Assembly: GCA_045631305.1 (NCBI GenBank)
Contig: JAZQUM010000005.1
Location: 1 to 18,439 of the forward strand
From: JAZQUM01 sp045631305
Lineage (GTDB): Bacteria; Bacillota; Clostridia; Oscillospirales; Oscillospiraceae
Direction: 5' to 3'
Length of the DNA stretch: 18,439 nt
In this document: in pieces, positions 1 to 6,567 of the stretch
Position numbering within the stretch: the stretch's first letter is position 1
How the letters are laid out: every line of letters begins with the position of its first letter
Notes under the pieces: model-generated
The model's input: the letters and a program-made list of their open reading frames with translations, nothing else
What the model was told of the DNA's origin: nothing
The model's database searches: none
Program-made: the position numbers and the translations under genes

Positions 1-214
1 TCTGGTTATCGCACAGGAAGGCCCCAAGGTAGGCGGCTGGGCAGCAGAAATCGGCGCAATGGTAACCGAAAAGTACTTCGAATACCTGGCAGCTCCCGTA
101 GAACGCGTAACCTGCCTGGATATCCCCGTATCCTTCGCTCCCTCTCTGGAAGACTATTACATGCTCACTCCCGAGGACATCGTAAAGGCTTGCAAGAAGA
201 CCGTAGAATTCTAA
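1..214 (+). CDS. Thiamine-diphosphate dehydrogenase E1 component, beta subunit (3' end only)
   Basis: Reading from base 2, 70 codons and a TAA give a C-terminal fragment starting LVIAQEGPKVGGW and ending KKTVEF. The pattern EGPKxGG, then GAxxxE, then APVERVTCLDIPVSFAPSLED is the transketolase C-terminal domain of E1 beta subunits of pyruvate, acetoin or branched-chain 2-oxoacid dehydrogenases. In these enzymes E1 alpha and beta form the tetramer that decarboxylates a 2-oxoacid on thiamine diphosphate and passes the acyl group to the E2 lipoyl domain. The gene enters from the left edge, so the substrate and partner genes cannot be seen. Codon choice is strongly biased (gta, gaa, ctg, cgc), suggesting good expression. 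A strong terminator follows 10 bases later, so this is the last gene of its unit. The family call is firm; the particular complex is not determined. Confidence 0.8.
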   Translation, partial: LVIAQEGPKVGGWAAEIGAMVTEKYFEYLAAPVERVTCLDIPVSFAPSLEDYYMLTPEDIVKACKKTVEF

Positions 215-224
215 GATAGAAATG

Positions 225-258
225 AAAGGACCTGCACCATGTGCAGGTCCTTTTTTAT
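225..258 (+). terminator. Rho-independent terminator after the E1 beta gene
   Basis: A perfect 13-bp stem (225-237 with 241-253) with core GGACCTGCAC / GTGCAGGTCC and a 3-base loop runs directly into a T-rich tail. It closes the left-hand unit before the marR promoter. Confidence 0.9.
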
Positions 259-283
259 TTATAAAAATGTCATAATATTTCCC

Positions 284-311
284 TTGTAATCCGTCCATGC
301 TGTGGTATACT
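284..311 (+). promoter_or_regulatory. Promoter of the marR-exporter operon
   Basis: TTGTAA (284-289), a 16-base spacer and TATACT (306-311), with TGG just before the -10 box giving an extended -10. Transcription would begin near 318. The far upstream in-frame ATG at 297 lies inside this promoter, which rules it out as the marR start. Confidence 0.65.
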
Positions 312-335
312 AAAAACTGTTCGCAAAGGTTGATT

Positions 336-351
336 GTAAACTTTGGTTTAC
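336..351. promoter_or_regulatory. Inverted repeat, candidate MarR operator
   Basis: GTAAAC (336-341), TTTG, GTTTAC (346-351): a perfect 6-bp dyad with a 4-base centre. It lies about 20 bases after the predicted transcription start and just before the marR ribosome binding site. MarR proteins usually bind 16-20 bp dyads at their own promoters, so autorepression is plausible. No binding data can be seen here. Confidence 0.45.
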
Positions 352-374
352 TGTTTGGAAGTGAGGAACCAACT

Positions 375-875
375 TTGAAATACGAAAAAGAGCATCAGCT
401 GCTTTCCGCGGTGATGCCCCAATGGCATTATCGCATTGCAAGGCCATTTAAACAATTGCGGGAAAGCGGTATTACACCTGAGGTGTGCCACTGTTTAATG
501 ACACTGCTTTGGCAAGGTGATGGCATTACCATGACGGAGCTGGCCCGTCTGGCAGGCATGAGCCGCCAGCAGACCACCAAGGTGGTGGACCGCCTGATTT
601 GCGGCGGTTTTGCCGAAAGAGAAAATGACCCTAATGACCGCCGTGTGATCCGCTTGCGCACCACGGCCTATGCCCGGGAATATATGGAGCAGTTCCAGCG
701 AAATCGGGCGGAATATTACGAAAGCATGTTTGAAGATATGGGCCAGGAGGACCGCGCTGCATTTTGTGGAGCCATGGAAACCCTGCGGGATATTTTCGGC
801 CGCCTGCCCAACGGTGGTTGCTGCCGCGAAGAAGAGCGGTCTGTGTCTGCAGGAAAGGGAGGAGAAGAGTGTTAA
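375..875 (+). CDS. MarR-family winged-helix transcriptional regulator
   Basis: A 166-residue protein when started at TTG 375. GAGGA at 363-367 is 7 bases upstream, whereas the in-frame ATG at 297 overlaps the promoter. The winged helix is clear: a helix-turn-helix around MTELARLAGMSRQQTTKVVD, then a wing ENDPNDRRVIRLRTT with the DxRR motif of MarR proteins. Flanking helices supply the dimer interface. The C terminus is rich in Arg, Glu and Cys (GGCCREEERS), which is unusual and perhaps flexible. MarR proteins normally repress neighbouring transport genes and release DNA on binding a small molecule or after thiol oxidation. The stop overlaps the exporter start by 7 bases, so the regulator and pump are translationally coupled. 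The inducer is unknown. Confidence 0.88.
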   Translation: MKYEKEHQLLSAVMPQWHYRIARPFKQLRESGITPEVCHCLMTLLWQGDGITMTELARLAGMSRQQTTKVVDRLICGGFAERENDPNDRRVIRLRTTAYAREYMEQFQRNRAEYYESMFEDMGQEDRAAFCGAMETLRDIFGRLPNGGCCREEERSVSAGKGGEEC

Positions 876-2614
876 AAAGATTAGCGCAATGCATAAGAGA
901 ATATAAAAAAGAGACCATTATCACTTTGATTTTCATTACTGCGGAAGTAGTAATCGAAGTGTTTATCCCGTTTTTGACGGCAGATCTGGTCAACGAAGTA
1001 AAAGACGGTGCCACTATGAGGGATATCCTGCGGGTGGGCATTATGCTGGTGGTGATGGCCTGTGCCTCCCTTACCTGTGGTGCGGTGGCAGGACGAAGTT
1101 GCGCGAAAGCTTCTGCCGGTTTTGCCAAGAATATGCGCCATGATATTTTCAGCAAGGTGCAGACCTTTAGCTTTGAAAATATCGATAAGTTTTCCACCTC
1201 TTCTCTGGTGACCCGTCTGACTACAGACGTAAACAATGTGCAGATGTCCTTCATGATGCTCATCCGCATTGCCATCCGCAGTCCGATGATGCTGATTTTC
1301 TCCTGCGTGATGGCCTATATTATGGGCGGTGCATTGGCAACTTCCTTCGTGGTGGTCATTCCTGTGTTGGCCTGCGGTCTTTTGCTGGTGGCTAAATATG
1401 CCATGCCCGCATTCCGCCGCGTATTTAAAAAGTACGATACGCTGAATGAATCCATCGAAGAAAATGTGCGCGGCATGCGCGTGGTTAAGGGCTTTGTGCG
1501 TGAAGACTTCGAGAAGAAGAAGTTTGATGCTGCAGCGCAGGACATTTGCGGTGACTTCACCCGCGCTGAGCGCATTGTGGCGCTGAATACGCCTTTGATG
1601 CAGCTGTGCGTGAACTTTAACATGGTGTTCATCCTCTTTGTGGGCGCCAAGATCGTGGTTTCCTCCGGCGGCACCACGCTGGACCTGGGCCAGATCTCCG
1701 CTATGATCACCTATGGCATGCAGATCCTCATTAACCTGATGATGCTCTCCATGATCTATGTGATGCTGACCATGTCTGCCGAGTCTGCCAAGCGCATTTA
1801 CGAAGTGCTGACGGAGATTCCCAGCATCACCGAAAAGGAAAACCCTGTCACAGAAGTGAAGGATGGCTCTATTGACTTTGATTCTGTCAGCTTTGGATAT
1901 GTTTCCAAAGGCGGGATCTATGCGCTCAAAGATGTGAATCTCCACATTCCCTCCGGTATGACGGTGGGCATTTTGGGCGGCACAGGTTCCAGCAAATCCT
2001 CTCTGGTGCAGATGATCGCCCGTCTTTACGATGTGAATGAGGGCAGCGTGAAGGTCGGCGGTGTGGATGTCCGCGACTATTCGCTGGAAGCGCTGCGCGA
2101 AGAAGTGGCTGTGGTATTGCAGAAGAACCAGCTTTTCTCCGGCACCATCCGCGACAACCTCCGCTGGGGAAATAAAAATGCCACCGACGAGGAGATCCGT
2201 GAAGCTTGCCGTTTGGCACAGGCAGATGAATTTGTCATGTCCTTCCCCGATGGGTACGATACCATGATCGAGCAGGGCGGCACCAATGTTTCCGGTGGTC
2301 AGAAGCAGCGTCTCTGCATTGCCCGTGCGCTTTTGAAAAAGCCCAAGATCCTGATTTTGGACGACTCCACTTCTGCGGTGGATACCCGCACGGACTCCTT
2401 GATCCGTGAAGGTTTCAAGTTCTATATTCCCGAAACCACCAAGATCATCATTGCCCAGCGCGTAGTCAGCGTGCAGGATGCGGATATGATCGTGGTGATG
2501 GACGGCGGCAAGATTATTGCCAAGGGCAACCACGAAGAACTTTTGGCAACTTGCGATATTTACCGCGAAGTATATGAACAGCAGGTGAAGGGAGGGGACG
2601 AAGATGAAGCCTAA
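869..2614 (+). CDS. ABC exporter half-transporter with degenerate ATP site (BmrC/TM287-like subunit)
   Basis: 581 residues from GTG 869, chosen because GGGAGGAG (857-864) lies just upstream and because the next 7 bases overlap the marR end. A longer reading frame from 764 would lie inside marR. The N-terminal half is a type-I exporter membrane domain beginning around residue 18. The ATPase domain follows from about residue 335. Key residues are non-standard. The P-loop reads GGTGSSKSS (370-378), with Ser375 where Gly is usual. After Walker B D498 the catalytic Glu position holds Asp499. The H-loop His is Gln530 (IAQR). The signature VSGGQ is normal. This pattern matches the subunit of heterodimeric exporters that supplies the degenerate Walker A/B and the good signature. 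The partner is the next gene. Export of a drug, peptide or lipid is likely; the substrate is unknown. Confidence 0.88.
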   Translation: MLKRLAQCIREYKKETIITLIFITAEVVIEVFIPFLTADLVNEVKDGATMRDILRVGIMLVVMACASLTCGAVAGRSCAKASAGFAKNMRHDIFSKVQTFSFENIDKFSTSSLVTRLTTDVNNVQMSFMMLIRIAIRSPMMLIFSCVMAYIMGGALATSFVVVIPVLACGLLLVAKYAMPAFRRVFKKYDTLNESIEENVRGMRVVKGFVREDFEKKKFDAAAQDICGDFTRAERIVALNTPLMQLCVNFNMVFILFVGAKIVVSSGGTTLDLGQISAMITYGMQILINLMMLSMIYVMLTMSAESAKRIYEVLTEIPSITEKENPVTEVKDGSIDFDSVSFGYVSKGGIYALKDVNLHIPSGMTVGILGGTGSSKSSLVQMIARLYDVNEGSVKVGGVDVRDYSLEALREEVAVVLQKNQLFSGTIRDNLRWGNKNATDEEIREACRLAQADEFVMSFPDGYDTMIEQGGTNVSGGQKQRLCIARALLKKPKILILDDSTSAVDTRTDSLIREGFKFYIPETTKIIIAQRVVSVQDADMIVVMDGGKIIAKGNHEELLATCDIYREVYEQQVKGGDEDEA

Positions 2615-4541
2615 GATGCCTAAAAATATGCCTCACGGCAAAGGCGGTCCTCCCATGCCTCCCATGAATGCGGGTAAGGTATTTGGCCGCATCATCAAGA
2701 TGCTGGTGAAATTCTATCCTGTGATGGTCCCTGTTTCCATCGGCTGCATTTTCTTTGCTGCCGTGGCAGCTGCTATTCCCGATCTTTTCATTCAGAAGAT
2801 CATGACCATCATTCAGACCTGGGTGGTGACCCAGAATTGGCCTGCAGCCTGTGCAGAAGTGATCCCTCAGATCGTAAAGCTGGTCATTCTCTATGCTGTG
2901 TCCATTCTGGCTATTTTGCTGCAGTCTCAGATCATGGCCGTTATGACCCAGGGCTATCTCTATAAGCTGCGCCGCGCCATGTTTGAAGGCATGCAGAATC
3001 TGCCTATCCGCTTTTTCGATACCAACAAGCACGGCGATATCATGAGTTACTATACCAACGATATCGACACCCTGCGTCAGCTGATTTCCCAGGCGCTGCC
3101 CTCCATCATCCGCTGCGCTGCTATTATTCTGGGCGTGCTGGTGATTATGCTTTATTGGAGCATCTGGATGACGCTGGTGATCGTGCTGGGCGTTTTCGCC
3201 ATGATGAAGGTGGCGAAAACGTTTGGCGGCGGCAGTGCCAAGTATTTCATGCGCCAGCAGAAGGCCATGGGCCGCACGGAAGGCTTCGTGCAGGAAATGA
3301 TGAGCGGTCAGAAGGTGATCAAGGTCTTCTCCCGTGAAGAAAAGTGCGAGAAGGAATTTGACGCCATCAACGAGACCCTCTATGAAGATGGTTACCGCGC
3401 TCATGCCTATGCCAATACCCTTGGCCCCATCATTATGAATATCGGCAACATTCTCTATGTGGTAGTTGCTGTGGCAGGCGGTCTCTTTATTCTTTCCGGC
3501 CTTCCCAATCTGAGCCTTTCCGGTCTTGCATTCGATATCACCATGCTGGTGCCCTTCCTGAACATGACCAAGCAGTTTACGGGTAACGTGAACCAGCTTT
3601 CCCAGCAGATCAACTCTGTGGTCATGGGTCTTGCAGGCGCCAACCGTGTTTTCACCCTGATGGATGAAGCAGCAGAGGCAGACCACGGCAAGGTGACGCT
3701 GGTCAATGTGAAGGAAGAAAACGGTGAACTGGTGGAAACCAAAGAGCGCACCCATCATTGGGCGTGGAAGTGCCCCCAGGAAGACGGTTCTTTTACCTAT
3801 GTGCCTTTGAAGGGCGATGTGCGCTTCAACGATGTGGACTTCAGCTATGTGGAAGGCAAGGAAGTGCTCCACGATGTGTCTGTTTATGCTGAGCCCGGTC
3901 AGAAGGTGGCTTTTGTCGGCGCTACCGGTGCAGGCAAGACTACCATCACCAACCTTATCAACCGCTTCTACGATATCGATGACGGCAAGATCCTTTATGA
4001 CGGCATCAGCGTCAACGATATTAAAAAGAGTGACCTTCGTCGCTCTCTGGGTCTCGTTCTGCAGGATACCAATCTCTTCTCCGGCACTGTTATGGAAAAT
4101 ATCCGTTACGGCCGCTTGGATGCAACGGATGAAGAATGCATTGAGGCAGCAAAGCTTGCCGGCGCCCACGATTTCATCATGCGTCTTTCCAAGGGGTATG
4201 ATACCTTCCTTGCAGGCAACGGTGCATCTATCTCTCAGGGCGAGCGTCAGCTCATCGCCATTGCCCGCGCTGCGGTGGCAGATCCCCCCGTTATGATTTT
4301 GGACGAAGCTACTTCCTCCATCGATACCCGCACGGAAGCCATTGTGCAGCGTGGTATGGATAAGCTGATGGAAGGCCGCACGGTATTTGTTATCGCGCAC
4401 CGCCTTTCTACCGTCCGCAATTCCGATGTGATCATGGTCATGGATCACGGCCGCATTATTGAGCGCGGCAACCATGAAAAGCTCATTGAAGAAAAGGGCA
4501 CTTACTATCAGCTCTATACCGGCGCATTCGAACTGGAATAA
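2604..4541 (+). CDS. ABC exporter half-transporter with catalytic ATP site (BmrD/TM288-like subunit)
   Basis: 645 residues from ATG 2604, with GGGAGGGG a few bases upstream and an 11-bp overlap with the preceding gene. The first 24 residues (MKPKMPKNMPHGKGG and following) are rich in Met, Pro, Gly and Lys and precede the first membrane segment. A type-I exporter membrane domain extends to about residue 340, followed by a soluble insertion (ENGELVETKERTHHW). The ATPase domain has a standard P-loop GATGAGKTT (439-447), a variant signature ISQGE (543-547), Walker B with catalytic E568 and H-loop His599. Good Walker motifs with an altered signature complement the partner's defects. The heterodimer should therefore have one consensus and one degenerate ATP site. 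A bidirectional terminator follows within 4 bases. Confidence 0.9.
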   Translation: MKPKMPKNMPHGKGGPPMPPMNAGKVFGRIIKMLVKFYPVMVPVSIGCIFFAAVAAAIPDLFIQKIMTIIQTWVVTQNWPAACAEVIPQIVKLVILYAVSILAILLQSQIMAVMTQGYLYKLRRAMFEGMQNLPIRFFDTNKHGDIMSYYTNDIDTLRQLISQALPSIIRCAAIILGVLVIMLYWSIWMTLVIVLGVFAMMKVAKTFGGGSAKYFMRQQKAMGRTEGFVQEMMSGQKVIKVFSREEKCEKEFDAINETLYEDGYRAHAYANTLGPIIMNIGNILYVVVAVAGGLFILSGLPNLSLSGLAFDITMLVPFLNMTKQFTGNVNQLSQQINSVVMGLAGANRVFTLMDEAAEADHGKVTLVNVKEENGELVETKERTHHWAWKCPQEDGSFTYVPLKGDVRFNDVDFSYVEGKEVLHDVSVYAEPGQKVAFVGATGAGKTTITNLINRFYDIDDGKILYDGISVNDIKKSDLRRSLGLVLQDTNLFSGTVMENIRYGRLDATDEECIEAAKLAGAHDFIMRLSKGYDTFLAGNGASISQGERQLIAIARAAVADPPVMILDEATSSIDTRTEAIVQRGMDKLMEGRTVFVIAHRLSTVRNSDVIMVMDHGRIIERGNHEKLIEEKGTYYQLYTGAFELE

Positions 4542-4544
4542 AGA

Positions 4545-4578
4545 AAAAAGAGGAGAGTCGAAAGACTCTCCTCTTTTT
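4545..4578. terminator. Bidirectional terminator between the exporter operon and the SDR gene
   Basis: A 15-bp stem (4545-4559 with 4564-4578) with core GAGGAGAGTC / GACTCTCCTC, a GAAA tetraloop and A/T tracts on both sides, so it can end transcription in both directions. Both flanking genes converge on it. Its inner 18 bases recur at 8139. Confidence 0.9.
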
Positions 4579-4589
4579 GTTTTGAATCA

Positions 4590-5324
4590 TTAGCCGATGA
4601 AACCGCCATCTACCGTCAGCACCTGACCGGTGATAAAAGAAGATTTTTCCGAGGCAAGGAATGCCACCGTACCTGCAATATCCTCGGGCATGCCCAAACG
4701 GCCCAGAGGGGTCTCGTCTGCAAGCTGCTGAATGATCTCGGGGGAGATCTCGTTGAGCATGTCGGTGCGGATCACACCGGGGGCTACGCAGTTGACGCGG
4801 ATGTGGGAGGGGGCAAGCTCCATGGCAAGGGAACGGGTAAGCCCTACAAGAGCATGTTTGGTGCAGGAATACATGACCTCGCAGGAAGAGCCGCGAAGGC
4901 CCCAGATAGAAGAAACGTTGATGATATTGCCCTCGTGCTCGTGGAGCATATCGGGAAGGACGGCCTGAATGGAATGGAAGGCGCCGTTGAGATTGGTTCC
5001 GAAATAGCGCTCCCACATCTCGTCGGTGGTATCTTGGAAAAGGACCTGACCTGCTACCCCTGCGTTATTGACCAGAAGGGAAACGGGCCCCCATGTTTCT
5101 TTGATTTTGGCCACCATTTCATTTACAGCCTTGCGGTCGGAAACATCGGCCTGCCAGATCATGACCTCGCAGCCTTCAGCGGTGAGAAGTTTGGCAAGTT
5201 CCTGCGCTTTATCTTCCCGCTCACGGTAGTTGATGCAAACGGCATAACCTGCGCGGGCAAGTTCAGCGGCAATGGCGCGGCCGATACCGCGGGAAGCACC
5301 GGTGACAAGAGCGATTTTTTTCAT
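4590..5324 (-). CDS. SDR-family 3-oxoacyl-[ACP] reductase-like protein (FabG-like)
   Basis: 244 residues, the usual FabG length. The Rossmann motif TGASRGIG (8-15) binds the dinucleotide and NNAG is at 86-89. The catalytic Ser139, Tyr152 and Lys156 (MYSCTK) have the same spacing as E. coli FabG. PGVIRTDM and the C-terminal ITGQVLTVDGGF are also typical. FabG enzymes reduce 3-oxoacyl-ACP with NADPH in fatty-acid elongation, but many SDR paralogues with this sequence act on other keto groups, so the substrate is an inference. The ATG has GAGG 8 bases upstream. The gene is divergent from a FabZ-like dehydratase, the enzyme of the next step, which supports an acyl-chain role. No other fab genes are in view, so it may be accessory rather than the housekeeping reductase. 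Confidence 0.85.
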   Translation of the reverse strand: MKKIALVTGASRGIGRAIAAELARAGYAVCINYREREDKAQELAKLLTAEGCEVMIWQADVSDRKAVNEMVAKIKETWGPVSLLVNNAGVAGQVLFQDTTDEMWERYFGTNLNGAFHSIQAVLPDMLHEHEGNIINVSSIWGLRGSSCEVMYSCTKHALVGLTRSLAMELAPSHIRVNCVAPGVIRTDMLNEISPEIIQQLADETPLGRLGMPEDIAGTVAFLASEKSSFITGQVLTVDGGFIG

Positions 5325-5360
5325 AGAGAAGACCTCGTTTCTTCAGCTTTCCTTTTCACC

Positions 5361-5389
5361 ATCTTATCACGGAAAAAAAGGGCTGGCAA
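5361..5389 (-). promoter_or_regulatory. Promoter of the FabG-like gene
   Basis: Read on the minus strand: TTGCCA (5389-5384), a 17-base spacer, TAAGAT (5366-5361), with TGA just before the -10 box (extended -10). It lies 15 bases from the divergent fabZ-like -35 box. Confidence 0.55.
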
Positions 5390-5404
5390 GCGGGGAGAAA
5401 AGAA

Positions 5405-5433
5405 TTGTCATTTGCGCGCAAAAAGGCTATAAT
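5405..5433 (+). promoter_or_regulatory. Promoter of the FabZ-like gene
   Basis: TTGTCA (5405-5410), a 17-base spacer and a perfect TATAAT (5428-5433). A TTG that could be read as an early start for the coding frame is actually this -35 box. Confidence 0.8.
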
Positions 5434-5452
5434 GCACCTATCAGAAAACATG

Positions 5453-5470
5453 AAGGGGGCGCAGATTTTG
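5453..5470 (+). promoter_or_regulatory. Ribosome binding site and TTG start of the FabZ-like gene
   Basis: AAGGGGG (5453-5459) followed by 8 bases and TTG (5468-5470). It decides the start, because the frame stays open upstream through the promoter. Confidence 0.7.
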
Positions 5471-5902
5471 CTTAAATTGAACCATGAAGAAGTAATGGCA
5501 GTGATCCCCCACAGAGATCCCATGCTTTTGATCGACGAAGTGAGCCATCTCGTTCCCGGTGAAGAGATCGTGGCAACTTTCTATGTGAACCCCGCGCGCG
5601 ATATTTTTCGCGGTCATTTCCCTGAAGAACCCGTGCTTCCCGGTGTGTATACCGTAGAGGCCACGGCACAGGCAGCAGATATCCTGCTCCTTTCTCTGGA
5701 CCGCTATCACGGTAAGGTGCCTCTGTTTTTGGGAATCAACAACGTGTGTTTCCGCAGAAAGATCGTGCCCGGTGATACCATTGAGATCCGCGCAAGCCTT
5801 CTTTCTGAAAGAGCAGAGAAAGCCATTGCCACCTGCAGCGCCAAGGTATATGTAGGTGAAGAACTGGCAGCGGAGACCGAAGTGACTCTAGCTATGCGCT
5901 AA
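5468..5902 (+). CDS. fabZ: Hotdog-fold 3-hydroxyacyl-[ACP] dehydratase, FabZ-like
   Basis: 144 residues from TTG 5468, the normal FabZ size. AAGGGGG (5453-5459) sits 8 bases upstream. The alternative ATG at 5450 lies before this ribosome site, and the promoter excludes anything earlier. Motifs: IPHRDPMLLIDEV near the start, the catalytic His50 in RGHFP, then PVLPGVYTVEATAQAA with the catalytic Glu64. FabZ removes water from 3-hydroxyacyl-ACP to give trans-2-enoyl-ACP during type II fatty-acid synthesis. It stands alone, divergent from a FabG-like reductase, rather than in a fab cluster. The second copy found in some anaerobes for special acyl chains is one possibility. A strong terminator follows at once, so the transcript is monocistronic. 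Confidence 0.86.
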   Translation: MLKLNHEEVMAVIPHRDPMLLIDEVSHLVPGEEIVATFYVNPARDIFRGHFPEEPVLPGVYTVEATAQAADILLLSLDRYHGKVPLFLGINNVCFRRKIVPGDTIEIRASLLSERAEKAIATCSAKVYVGEELAAETEVTLAMR

Positions 5903-5905
5903 AAG

Positions 5906-5935
5906 AAAAAATCCCGATTTTTATCGGGATTTTTT
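5906..5935 (+). terminator. Rho-independent terminator after the FabZ-like gene
   Basis: A 13-bp stem with core ATCCCGAT / ATCGGGAT, a TTTT loop and flanking A/T tracts. It ends only 9 bases before the ECF-type promoter of the sigma factor gene. Confidence 0.9.
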
Positions 5936-5944
5936 GCTTTGCAG

Positions 5945-5971
5945 GCAACCTTTTGCAGGCGTTTGCGTCTA
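5945..5971 (+). promoter_or_regulatory. Candidate ECF-sigma (autoregulatory) promoter
   Basis: GGCAAC (5944-5949), a 16-base spacer, then CGTC (5966-5969) followed by TATAG. AAC in the -35 and CGTC in the -10 are hallmarks of promoters read by extracytoplasmic-function sigma factors (compare B. subtilis SigV/SigW-type sites). No sigma-A type promoter is seen before the sigma gene. Self-activation is inferred from this. Confidence 0.55.
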
Positions 5972-6006
5972 TAGGGGTGAAAAGACTTACCGGGGAGGTG
6001 ATGAAA

Positions 6007-6567
6007 GTGGAAGACAGCCGCATTGTGGAGCTGTACTGGGAAAGGGATGAAGAGGCCATTGCAGTATCTCAGGAGATCTACGGCACCTATTGCCGCTCCA
6101 TTGCCTGGCGGATACTGAACGTGGAAGAAGACTCCGAAGAATGCGTCAGCGACACATGGCTCAAGGCGTGGAATTCCATGCCGCCTCAGCGGCCCAATAT
6201 CCTTTCTGCTTTCTTTGGGTGCATTACCCGAAACCTTGCTTTTTCCCGCTGGCGGGAAAAGAAGGCGCTGAAACGGACAGGAGATGAAACGGCGCTGGCA
6301 CTTTCGGAACTGAGCGAATGCGTGGCAGGAGGCGAAGACCCTGCAGCCCATGCAGAAGCAAAGGAACTGGAAGATACCGTGAACCGATTTTTGCGGCAGT
6401 TGGGGGCGCAGGAATGCAATATTTTCCTTCTGCGCTATTATCATGTGTATTCCGTTTCTGCCATTGCCCACCGCTTTTCCATGAAGGAAAACACGGTGAA
6501 AAGCAGTCTCCTTCGCACGCGGCGCAAACTTCGCCGTTTTTTGGAAAAGGAGGGATACCTGCTATGA
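6007..6567 (+). CDS. ECF-type RNA polymerase sigma factor
   Basis: 186 residues from GTG 6007, giving MEDSRIVELYWERDEEAI. GGGGAGG (5992-5998) is 8 bases from this GTG but only 2 from the ATG at 6001, so GTG is preferred. Region 2 runs from about residue 5 to 90 (ending around FFGCITRNLAFSRWREKK). Region 4 covers roughly residues 125-182, with a helix-turn-helix at VSAIAHRFSMKENTVKSSLL. No region 1 or 3 is present, as expected for the ECF class. It directs RNA polymerase to a small regulon, usually for envelope or antimicrobial stress. Its last 4 bases overlap the putative anti-sigma gene, the classic arrangement for coupled synthesis. The regulon is unknown apart from the candidate site in front of this gene. 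Confidence 0.87.
   Translation: MEDSRIVELYWERDEEAIAVSQEIYGTYCRSIAWRILNVEEDSEECVSDTWLKAWNSMPPQRPNILSAFFGCITRNLAFSRWREKKALKRTGDETALALSELSECVAGGEDPAAHAEAKELEDTVNRFLRQLGAQECNIFLLRYYHVYSVSAIAHRFSMKENTVKSSLLRTRRKLRRFLEKEGYLL

Noticed and set aside
297..374. 26 extra N-terminal residues of MarR from ATG 297
   Set aside because: They overlap the -10 box and the dyad, and no ribosome site precedes the ATG.
881..2533. 550-residue open frame on the minus strand opposite the first exporter gene
   Set aside because: It is a shadow of a gene with clear ABC motifs. The translation is His/Asp-rich without domains, and there is no ribosome site.
2514..4475. 653-residue open frame on the minus strand opposite the second exporter gene
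   Set aside because: The composition is an antisense artefact of biased codons, and the plus-strand frame is unambiguous.
5405..5467. Longer FabZ-like protein starting at TTG 5405
   Set aside because: That TTG is the -35 box of a near-perfect promoter; the family length fits the start at 5468.
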